Positions 57,553-64,000 of a stretch of DNA of 64,000 bases are shown here, one piece after another (positions within the stretch are counted from its first letter, which is position 1; every line of letters starts with the position of its first letter). Source of the DNA: Limenecus sp048360435 (GTDB lineage Bacteria; Cyanobacteriota; Vampirovibrionia; Gastranaerophilales; Gastranaerophilaceae). The DNA lies in NCBI GenBank assembly GCA_048360435.1, contig DBGCOP010000017.1, positions 1 through 64,000 on the forward strand, given 5' to 3'. The notes under the pieces were generated by a model. The model was not told the DNA's origin, searched no databases, and saw nothing but the letters and a program-made list of their open reading frames with translations. The position numbers and the translations under genes are program-made.

Positions 57553-57736
57553 ATAACTTTGTATCGGCAACAAATGTATAAAATTTATATAATTGAATAT
57601 TAATTGTAACAAATATTAATAAGAATTACTTCTATATGGCTATTTTATAGAATTTTATAACATTAAAGTTTGTTTTTTTGCTACAATAATGCTGTAAATT
57701 TGAAATAATATTTAAGGGGTATAGAGAGGCATAAAA

Positions 57737-59044
57737 ATGAAAAACAAGAAATTAATGTTTTGGATGATTATTGCATTGGTTATTGCTGCTGTATTTATAA
57801 TCATCAAAAAACCAACAAAACTTGGTCTCGACCTTGTTGGAGGCTCAAGAATTGTGCTTGAAGCACAAACAACTGACACTATTGCAAAAATTACACCTGA
57901 CATGATGAACAGTTTGCAATTCGCTATTGAAAACAGAGTTAACGCTCTAGGTGTTGCAGAAACCGTAGTTCAACAAACAGGTGAAAAAAGATTGCTGGTA
58001 GAAATCCCCAATATTTCAGATCCGGCTAAAGCAAAAGAATTCTTAGGTGAAACAGCAGAACTGGAATTTAAAAAACCTCTAGACAATTCTGACGGAGCAA
58101 CAGGCTGGATATCAACAGGGTTAACAGGCAAAGATGTAAGAAAAGCATTAATTTCAACAAATCCTGGCGGACAATGGGTTGTTTCTCTTGAATTTAATGA
58201 TAAAGGCACAAAAAAATTCGGAAAATTAACACAGGAACTTGTAGGCAAACCAATGGCAATATTCTTCAACGGAGATTTGCAGTCTGCACCGGTAATACAA
58301 GAGCCTATTCTTGGCGGTCATGCTCAAATTTCAGGAGGAGATTCAGGATTTGCTTATGAGGAAGCAAAGAAAATGGTAGATCTTCTGAATGCAGGTGCAT
58401 TGCCTGTTCCTGCAAAAATCATAGAAGAAAGTCTTGTCGGTCCTACACTCGGAGCAGACAGTATAGCAAAAAGTAAGACAGCAGGCATCATCGGTATAGG
58501 CATTGTTATGCTTTTTATGCTTTTATATTACCGTTTGCCGGGATTCATTGCTGATATTGCATTGATAATTTATTCCATTCTTGTATTTGCAGTATTCAAG
58601 ATAGTACCTGTAACACTTACTCTTGCAGGCATTGCAGGCTTTATTTTAAGTATAGGTATGGCAGTAGATGCAAATATTCTTATTTTTGAAAGAACAAAAG
58701 AAGAATTAAAAGCAGGCAGAACCTTGTTTACAGCTATCAATGCAGGTTTTGACAGAGCTTTCACAAGTATTTTTGACTCAAATATGACAACAATAATTAC
58801 CTGCGTAATTTTATATTTCTTAGGAACAAGTATAATAAAAGGTTTCGCTTTGACACTGGTAATAGGTGTATTAATAAGTATGTTCACGGCAATTACCGTA
58901 ACAAAAAACTTTATGCACCTTCTTTTCGGTGCCGGACAACTTAAACATCCCGGCTGGTTTGGTATCAAACAGTCTGAAATAGGCAAAGCTTATGAAGCAA
59001 CAGAAACCAAAAAGGAAAAAGCAAAATTCGGTATTCTTGATTAG
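57737..59044 (+). CDS. secD: Protein translocase subunit SecD
   Basis: Membrane subunit that uses the proton gradient to help pull proteins through SecYEG. 435 aa, with TM1 at residues about 6-24, DLVGGSRIVLEAQ (the conserved D-x-x-GG), a periplasmic part of about 230 residues (P1 smaller than in E. coli, whose SecD is about 615 aa), then five TM helices with SLVGPTLGADSI, AVDANILIFERTKEEL and a DSNMTTIITCVILYF region. The short form is common in Cyanobacteria and Gram-positives. It is followed by secF after 39 nt. GGGG-type sites are upstream. Confidence 0.96.
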   Translation: MKNKKLMFWMIIALVIAAVFIIIKKPTKLGLDLVGGSRIVLEAQTTDTIAKITPDMMNSLQFAIENRVNALGVAETVVQQTGEKRLLVEIPNISDPAKAKEFLGETAELEFKKPLDNSDGATGWISTGLTGKDVRKALISTNPGGQWVVSLEFNDKGTKKFGKLTQELVGKPMAIFFNGDLQSAPVIQEPILGGHAQISGGDSGFAYEEAKKMVDLLNAGALPVPAKIIEESLVGPTLGADSIAKSKTAGIIGIGIVMLFMLLYYRLPGFIADIALIIYSILVFAVFKIVPVTLTLAGIAGFILSIGMAVDANILIFERTKEELKAGRTLFTAINAGFDRAFTSIFDSNMTTIITCVILYFLGTSIIKGFALTLVIGVLISMFTAITVTKNFMHLLFGAGQLKHPGWFGIKQSEIGKAYEATETKKEKAKFGILD

Positions 59045-59083
59045 AAGGAAATTAATAAATAAAATTTTAAGGAGACAAATATA

Positions 59084-60109
59084 ATGAGTGAAACAGTATT
59101 ACATCAACATAAATTTATTGATGTCGTTAAATATAGATGGATATGGTTCGGCTTGTCATTATTGCTGGTTGTACCAGGTTTAATAGCTATGATTTATTCT
59201 ATGGTTACATATCCTACACACTTCCCTGTAAAAGTTGGTATTGATTTCACAGGCGGTACAATTACACAATATTCAGTTTCAAAAGATGTTTCTAATAATG
59301 AAGTTGAATCCATAAGAAATAATTTAATCAAAGCCGGGATTGAAAACCCTGTCATTCAAGTCTTAAAAGCTAACAATACCATATCAAAAGCAGAAAATAT
59401 AAAGCCAACTACTGTTGTGTCTGTAAAAACAGCTTTTAAAAGCAATGACGTAAAATCAGAACAAAAAATTGGTGATGTAATCAGAAAAGACTACCCTGAT
59501 GCATCTCTGGTTCAGGTTAGTTCTATCGGACCATCTCTGGGTAAAGAATTATTCACAAACTCTCTTTATGCCCTTGCACTTGCATTTCTGGGAATTGTTA
59601 TCTATCTTTCTTTCAGATTCCAGGTTGATTATGCTGTAATTGCTTTAATATCACTAGCACATGATGCACTGTTCGTGCTCGGATTTTTCTCCATTTTAGG
59701 AATCTTCTTTGATGTACACATTGATGCATTATTTATCACTGCTGTACTTACGGTAATTGGTTTCTCAAACCATGATACAATTGTTGTTTTTGACAGAATC
59801 AGAGAAAATTGCAGATTCCTTGCCAAAAAAGCAACCTTTCCTGAAATTGTTAACGCAAGCGTAAATCAAACGCTGGCAAGAAGTATCAATACTTCTTTAA
59901 CTACATTAATTACACTGACGGCTTTATATATTTTCGGAGGAGAGACAACAAAAGAATTCGTACTTGCAATGATAGTCGGTATTGCAATCGGTACTTATTC
60001 AAGTATATTCTTTGCCTCTACACTGCTTGACTGGTGGAGAGAAAGACAGGATTCCCCCAAAAATTCTACACCTGTTAAAAATGACACAGCTAAATCATTG
60101 AAGGTATAA
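59084..60109 (+). CDS. secF: Protein translocase subunit SecF
   Basis: Partner of SecD. 341 aa: TM1 about 20-40, the VGIDFTGGT motif, a periplasmic domain to about 140, then five TM helices with SIGPSLGKELFTNSLYAL, ALISLAHDALFVLGFFS in parts, GFSNHDTIVVFDRIREN (the conserved D-R-I-R-E) and NASVNQTLARSINTSLTTL in parts. GGAG is before the ATG. It ends two bases before the HTH gene. Confidence 0.97.
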   Translation: MSETVLHQHKFIDVVKYRWIWFGLSLLLVVPGLIAMIYSMVTYPTHFPVKVGIDFTGGTITQYSVSKDVSNNEVESIRNNLIKAGIENPVIQVLKANNTISKAENIKPTTVVSVKTAFKSNDVKSEQKIGDVIRKDYPDASLVQVSSIGPSLGKELFTNSLYALALAFLGIVIYLSFRFQVDYAVIALISLAHDALFVLGFFSILGIFFDVHIDALFITAVLTVIGFSNHDTIVVFDRIRENCRFLAKKATFPEIVNASVNQTLARSINTSLTTLITLTALYIFGGETTKEFVLAMIVGIAIGTYSSIFFASTLLDWWRERQDSPKNSTPVKNDTAKSLKV

Positions 60110-60111
60110 AA

Positions 60112-60531
60112 ATGGAACAAGAAAAAGCTCTTGCACAATTTGTTTCAGAATTAAGGGAAAAATTAGGTTTATCTCAGACAGGGCTGGCTAAAAAGTCAGC
60201 TCTGCCATTAAAAACCATTGAAGACATTGAATCAGGTCAGGAATTATTTCTTGCTTCTACTATTAGACAAAAACTGGCTAACGGTTTAAAACTGAAACCT
60301 GCTGACATTAAAAAATATGAAAAACATCCGAATTTATCACTATTACCGGATAATGAGGCAACTTTATTTATAAAAAATCAAATTCTTGCAAATGATATTG
60401 AAGATTTAGAATGTCCTGTATGCGGCTCAAAACTAATAACAAGAATAGCTAAAATGTATGATCTTGAAGATAATTTGATACTTGTTCCAAAAGCAAGATG
60501 CACGAAATGTCCGTTCCAGATTAAAGGTTGA
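60112..60531 (+). CDS. XRE-type helix-turn-helix protein with zinc ribbon
   Basis: 139 aa. Residues about 8-62 form a lambda-Cro-like DNA-binding domain (VSELREKLGLSQTGLAKKSALPLKTIEDIE in parts: LREKLGLSQTGLAKK). Residues about 100-135 form a putative zinc ribbon: CPVCGSKL, a 24-residue middle, CTKCPF. It probably binds DNA and zinc, or acts as a small regulator. It lies 2 nt after secF, so it is likely co-transcribed with secDF, yet no known role links them. It overlaps the convergent cca gene by 11 nt. Confidence 0.8.
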   Translation: MEQEKALAQFVSELREKLGLSQTGLAKKSALPLKTIEDIESGQELFLASTIRQKLANGLKLKPADIKKYEKHPNLSLLPDNEATLFIKNQILANDIEDLECPVCGSKLITRIAKMYDLEDNLILVPKARCTKCPFQIKG

Positions 60532-61927
60532 GATTCTTTACAAATGTAATTGCTTCTTCTTTGGTATTTACAATTGAAGAAATCTGGGCCTCTTCAAGTT
60601 CTTTTATTATCTCCCCAAGTCTTTTAGATGGACCTATTTCTAATATAGACATAATCTCTTTTCCGTCTAAAAGCTTAGGCAAAGGAGCTATACAATTCTT
60701 TTGCGTTAAATAGCCCTTTAAAAGCATATCAAGACCATTGATATTTTTAGACACCATTTCTTTTGTAATATCTTCACCTAATGCAGACATCCTGTCAGCA
60801 TATGCAAGTGCAATTAAATCAATCGTCTCATCTTCCATTTTTCGATAAAAACGCATATATGCTTTTTCACTCACATCCTCAGATGTAACAATACCGGCAG
60901 GATATATATGATTTTTTATAAGCTTTTGAATATATGCAATTTGTTTTTTTGAAAATTTAAGTTCTTTTAACGTAGGAACAATAATTTTCGCACCTTCACT
61001 GTCATGCATAATAAACCTGTGTCGTCCCGTTTCAGAATCTATCTGCCAAGTTGATGGTTTACCCACGTCATGTAAAAAGGCGGCCAGTTTTAAATACGCC
61101 AACCTTTTATGTCCACCCAAAATTTCCGTATCCAGGTGTTTTTTGACAACATCATCAGAATTTTCATAAAAAACCTGGATCTGTCTAACCGTTTCAATTG
61201 AATGATCAAACAGGTTCAAATGATGATGAGAGTTTTTAGGCACTTTTTTTATTTCTTTAACCTCAGGAAAAATCATCTCAAGAAGATTATATTTATCAAG
61301 TGAATACAAAGTCTGAATTATATTTTTTCCATTGAACAACTTCATAAGTTCAGCATTAATACGCTCTTTTGCTGTGTCTTTAAGCAAATTCGAATAACTC
61401 AAAAGAATATTCTCTAAATGTTCAGAAAAACAAAATCCTAGTTCGCTTTGAAAACGAAAAGCCCTGAATAATCTAATAGGGTCATCCTTTATATTAAATT
61501 CCGAGACTTCTCGAATAATTGAATTTTTAAGGTCTAATAGACCGTTTGTTACATCTATGACGGAAGAATTATTTATATCATAAGCAATGGCATTCATCGT
61601 AAAATCACGCCTGTATAAATCCTCTTCAATTGAATTACCAATACAATCTGCAATATCCACATAATGTGTCTTATCTGCAAAAACTACCCTGTAAATTTTG
61701 TTCTTTTCATCCAACGGGACAAAATATCCGCTTATTTTATCTGAGATTTTTTTTGCAAGAGACTCAGAAAAACCTTTTTCTGTAACAAAATCCAAATCGC
61801 AACTTTCTCTGTTTAAAAGACAATCTCTCAAATATCCGCCAACAAGGTAAACATTCATGCCCTTAAAAAGTGGAGTGAGCATGGTCAAGATTTCATTTTT
61901 TTCAATTAATGATTTTATTTTATTCAT
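60521..61927 (-). CDS. cca: CCA tRNA nucleotidyltransferase
   Basis: Adds or repairs the CCA end of tRNA. 468 aa: head domain with VYLVGGYLRDCLL and SCDLDFV (catalytic DxD), neck with RRDFTMNAIAYD, DPIRLFRAFRFQSEL (nucleotide-selecting R/D region), and an HD domain (LAAFLHDVGKPSTW) in the C-terminal part, so it is the HD-containing class II type. Bacterial enzymes with HD may be full CCA or A-adding types; sequence here does not decide. The start overlaps rsmE by 8 nt. Confidence 0.94.
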   Translation of the reverse strand: MNKIKSLIEKNEILTMLTPLFKGMNVYLVGGYLRDCLLNRESCDLDFVTEKGFSESLAKKISDKISGYFVPLDEKNKIYRVVFADKTHYVDIADCIGNSIEEDLYRRDFTMNAIAYDINNSSVIDVTNGLLDLKNSIIREVSEFNIKDDPIRLFRAFRFQSELGFCFSEHLENILLSYSNLLKDTAKERINAELMKLFNGKNIIQTLYSLDKYNLLEMIFPEVKEIKKVPKNSHHHLNLFDHSIETVRQIQVFYENSDDVVKKHLDTEILGGHKRLAYLKLAAFLHDVGKPSTWQIDSETGRHRFIMHDSEGAKIIVPTLKELKFSKKQIAYIQKLIKNHIYPAGIVTSEDVSEKAYMRFYRKMEDETIDLIALAYADRMSALGEDITKEMVSKNINGLDMLLKGYLTQKNCIAPLPKLLDGKEIMSILEIGPSKRLGEIIKELEEAQISSIVNTKEEAITFVKNLNL

Positions 61928-62657
61928 TTTCTAACTCATAAATTATATTTGACAGTGCTGTAATCACAGCAGTTTCTGCTCTTAAAATCATTTTACCCAG
62001 AGACACCCTAAATACACAACTCTCTTCTAAAAGTTTTAATTCCTTTGCACTAAACCCACCCTCAGGACCAATAATCACGAGTATTTTCTGAACTTTATCA
62101 AACTTTAAATTTCTAAGGCATGCTTTGAGTGAATAATTATCTTCTCTTTCAACACATGCTATTTTAATATCAAAATCATCACTTCTTAATAGTTGTTCAA
62201 GCATGCTTTTTTCAGCAACAACAGGAAAGTCTGTCCTTTCACATTGTTTTACAGCTTCATTAGCTATTTTCTGCCACTTTGATATCTTGGAATCTATTAC
62301 AGATTCTTTAATTACACAATTATCACTTACAAAAGGAATAATTCCTTTTACTCCCAGCTCTGTTGCTTTTTGTATAACCATATTTTGGGCATCAGATTTC
62401 AGTACACTTTGAGCGAGAAACAAATTCAAATCCAAACAGTGCGTTGATTTTGATATATCTACAACTTTAGTTGTAATAGATTTATTATCAATGTTTTTTA
62501 TAAATACAGTATATTGTGTTTGATTCTCATCAACAAGCACAAGCTTTTCACCGACTTTTGCTCTCAAGACTTTTACAATATGATGAAAATTTTCTTTATC
62601 TGAAATAGTTATTATATCTGAATTTATATCGTTAGTAGTGATAAAAAAGTGCGGCAT
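61920..62657 (-). CDS. rsmE: 16S rRNA (uracil-1498-N3)-methyltransferase RsmE
   Basis: SPOUT methyltransferase acting on the 30S decoding region. 245 aa: an N-terminal PUA-like part (FHHIVKVLRAKVGEKLVLVDEN in parts), LFLAQSVLKSDAQNMVIQKATELGV in parts (the QKATELGV motif), ERTDFPVV, IGPEGGFSAKEL (SAM knot) and VSLGKMILRAETAVITAL in parts (RAETA motif). Complete and normal. It overlaps cca by 8 nt. Confidence 0.95.
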   Translation of the reverse strand: MPHFFITTNDINSDIITISDKENFHHIVKVLRAKVGEKLVLVDENQTQYTVFIKNIDNKSITTKVVDISKSTHCLDLNLFLAQSVLKSDAQNMVIQKATELGVKGIIPFVSDNCVIKESVIDSKISKWQKIANEAVKQCERTDFPVVAEKSMLEQLLRSDDFDIKIACVEREDNYSLKACLRNLKFDKVQKILVIIGPEGGFSAKELKLLEESCVFRVSLGKMILRAETAVITALSNIIYELENE

Positions 62658-62784
62658 TATTATATTTTTTCCTTTTTTCTACACCATTTAGATGATTTGT
62701 CATACTTAAGTATAATACCAGCAAAATCTTTTAATAACAAGCATTTCAGGCACTTTTTTATCAGAAAAACGTCAAAAGTTATAC

Positions 62785-62811
62785 TAAAGTATGAAACAGA
62801 AAGTTCGATAT
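62785..62811 (+). promoter_or_regulatory. Sigma-28 (FliA)-type flagellin promoter
   Basis: TAAA (62785-62788), exactly 15 bp, then TTCGATAT (62804-62811), against the consensus TAAA-N15-GCCGATAA. The CGATA core is intact. The start near 62818 gives a leader of about 40 nt. This is the usual architecture for class-3 flagellar genes and implies a FliA-type sigma factor in the cell. Confidence 0.75.
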
Positions 62812-62859
62812 ATGGAGTGTTCACAAAGTTAGCAAAAAGAGAGAAAGAGAGAGAAGAAC

Positions 62860-63705
62860 ATGGGTTTATACGTAAACACAAACATTAACTCTTTGATTGC
62901 ACAGAGAAGTTTAAACGGAGCAAACAGCGGTTTGCAAAGTGCGATCAAAAGACTATCAACAGGTTATAGAGTTAACCAGGCCGGTGACGATGCAGCAGGT
63001 CTTTGTGTGGCTCAAGGTTTGGAAACACAAATCAGAGGTAACAAAAGAGCACTGCTCAACATCCAAGACGGTTTGAACATGATGTACATCGCAGAAGGTG
63101 GTATGTCAGGTGTAACAGAAGATTTACAGAGAATCAGAGAACTGTGCATCCAAGCTGCCAACGGTGTATATAGTGAAGCTCAACAACAAACATTGTTCAA
63201 CGAAGTTGATGAAAGACTTGCTGACATCGACGTAATTGCAAACACCACAATCTTTAACGGATTGAACCTTGCAAATGGAACAATACAAAAGAATGTAACA
63301 TTGCAAACAGGATGCGGTTCCGATTCAACAAACAACTCCATCGACATCACAGGAGCTTTGACTGACCTTAACGTATCAGCTCTTGGCGTTGAGTCTACAT
63401 TAAACGACCAATCAACGGGTGATGAAATCAGGGCTTACATAGAAAAACTGGATGATGCGATTAACAAAATCGCAGAGAACAGATCTATGTTAGGTGCTTT
63501 CCAAAACAGATTGTCATCAGCTTCAGACAACCTGACTATTATGAATGAAAACTATGAACAGTCAAAATCACAGATTATGGATGCTGATATGGCGGAAGAA
63601 AGTGCAAACATGGTTAAATATCAGGTATTGCAACAAACTTCAGCAGCAATGCTTTCACAAGCAAACAACATACCGTCTATCGCATTACAACTCCTTGGTC
63701 AATAA
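62860..63705 (+). CDS. fliC: Flagellin, short form lacking the variable domains
   Basis: Filament protein of the flagellum, exported by the flagellar type III system. 281 aa with conserved N-terminal D0/D1 (about 1-140: VNTNINSLIAQRSL, RLSTGYRVNQAGDDAAGL) and C-terminal D1/D0 (about 215-281: DADMAEESANMVKYQVLQQ, ending LQLLGQ), and almost no D2/D3 between (about 70 residues). LQRIRELCIQAANG retains the residues of the TLR5-binding helix (LQRVRELAVQ in Salmonella). Three Cys (GLCV, RELCI, TGCGS) are unusual in flagellins, which mostly lack Cys. A GAGAGAAG site precedes the ATG. Confidence 0.96.
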   Translation: MGLYVNTNINSLIAQRSLNGANSGLQSAIKRLSTGYRVNQAGDDAAGLCVAQGLETQIRGNKRALLNIQDGLNMMYIAEGGMSGVTEDLQRIRELCIQAANGVYSEAQQQTLFNEVDERLADIDVIANTTIFNGLNLANGTIQKNVTLQTGCGSDSTNNSIDITGALTDLNVSALGVESTLNDQSTGDEIRAYIEKLDDAINKIAENRSMLGAFQNRLSSASDNLTIMNENYEQSKSQIMDADMAEESANMVKYQVLQQTSAAMLSQANNIPSIALQLLGQ

Positions 63706-63772
63706 TCTAAAGCACCATTATAAATCCCCAATTATTAAAAATTTACGTATAAAAAGACTCAATGTCTCTCTA

Positions 63773-63816
63773 GCGCCGATTGCGTATGCAATCGGCGCCT
63801 CTCTAATTTTTTAAAA
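63773..63816 (+). terminator. Terminator-like hairpin after flagellin
   Basis: An 11-bp perfect GC-rich stem (GCGCCGATTGC / GCAATCGGCGC, loop GTAT), then CTCTCTAA and T6. The T run starts 8 nt after the stem, so it is a weaker fit than the others. CTCTCTA repeats on both sides. It lies between flagellin and the convergent GGDEF gene. Confidence 0.6.
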
Positions 63817-63817
63817 A

Positions 63818-64000
63818 TTATTCGAGGCTTTCATCATAAACAACTACACGATTTCTGCCACGGTGTTTTGCTTCATAAAGAGCTATATCTGCACACTGGT
63901 GAAGTTTTTCAGGCATATCCATACCTTCATCAAATTCGCTGACACCTATACTGATTGTAACTTTTAAAGTATCCGCTCCGAATACCTGATCCTCAGATAT
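63818..64000 (-). CDS. GGDEF domain protein, C-terminal end (cut by window edge)
   Basis: Only the last 60 codons are visible. They match the end of a diguanylate cyclase domain: LKVTISIGVSEF, then CADIALYEAKHRGRNRVVVYDE, and the stop TAA at 63818-63820. The GGDEF/GGEEF motif itself lies outside, so activity cannot be judged. It is convergent with flagellin. A second such protein is at 16014 in this window. Confidence 0.9.
   Translation of the reverse strand: MSEDQVFGADTLKVTISIGVSEFDEGMDMPEKLHQCADIALYEAKHRGRNRVVVYDESLE

Overview
The window looks like a chromosome segment from a low-GC, non-photosynthetic relative of Cyanobacteria, most likely a gut-type Gastranaerophilales (Vampirovibrionia, formerly 'Melainabacteria'). 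This placement is inferred, not searched. It rests on SepF next to YggS, a cyanobacterial-type boxA (GAACCTTGAAAA) ahead of 16S, a Tic20-like membrane protein, NusB of cyanobacterial length, diderm features (autotransporter, type IV pilin-like proteins, bifunctional PBP), a flagellin, and several proteins I cannot place outside such a lineage. Genes are dense on both strands. I see no tRNA, CRISPR array, insertion sequence or prophage.

Layout. 1-4300: an rRNA operon on the minus strand (5' part of 23S, ITS without tRNA, complete 16S, leader with boxB/boxA, promoter). 4310-4700: an otherwise AT-rich gap holding an unexplained GC-rich, structured-looking element. 4700-9200: a surface region with a small exported coiled-coil protein, a large chlamydial-Pmp-like autotransporter whose start region carries a 12-G homopolymer that puts it out of frame with its best start (probable phase variation), and a decayed glycosyltransferase. 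9250-12150 (minus): sepF, yggS, a small exported protein, ispG. 12226-18535 (plus): phosphoesterase, purB, an anchored unknown, ribD, a GAF-GAF-GGDEF cyclase and an exported protein. 18561-21939 (minus): TPR protein, Tic20-like protein, metY, apt. 22027-28173: alr, a small unknown, two tandem paralogous large unknowns and an acidic coiled-coil protein. 28251-34581 (minus): a tight run of WecB/TagA glycosyltransferase, split transketolase, ftsE, ftsX, an HDOD protein and two prepilin-like proteins. 34657-37259 (plus): nusB, ftsY, amidase. 37263-41389 (minus): sigma factor, lipA, lpdA, sugar aminotransferase. 41547-53158: PBP1A, bioD, rluB, a membrane glycosyltransferase, two tandem thymidylate-kinase-like genes, gatC, pyrG, surE, wecB and a glycine-rich anchored protein. 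53265-62657: parvulin, aminopeptidase P, a TrmH-family methylase, a calpain-like cysteine protease, secD, secF, an HTH/zinc-ribbon protein, cca, rsmE. 62785-64000: a sigma-28-type promoter, a short flagellin, and the end of a GGDEF gene.

Themes. Much of the window is housekeeping (translation, purine, riboflavin, isoprenoid, lipoate and biotin steps, Sec translocation, septum and wall synthesis). Less ordinary parts are the poly-G-controlled autotransporter, the paired lineage-specific paralogues at 23.8-27.3 kb, the calpain-like protease with a complete Cys-His-Asn set, the diverged tandem TMP-kinase-like pair, the operon joining central carbon metabolism to FtsEX and pilins, and several genes whose -10 box lies so close to the start codon that leaderless translation is likely.
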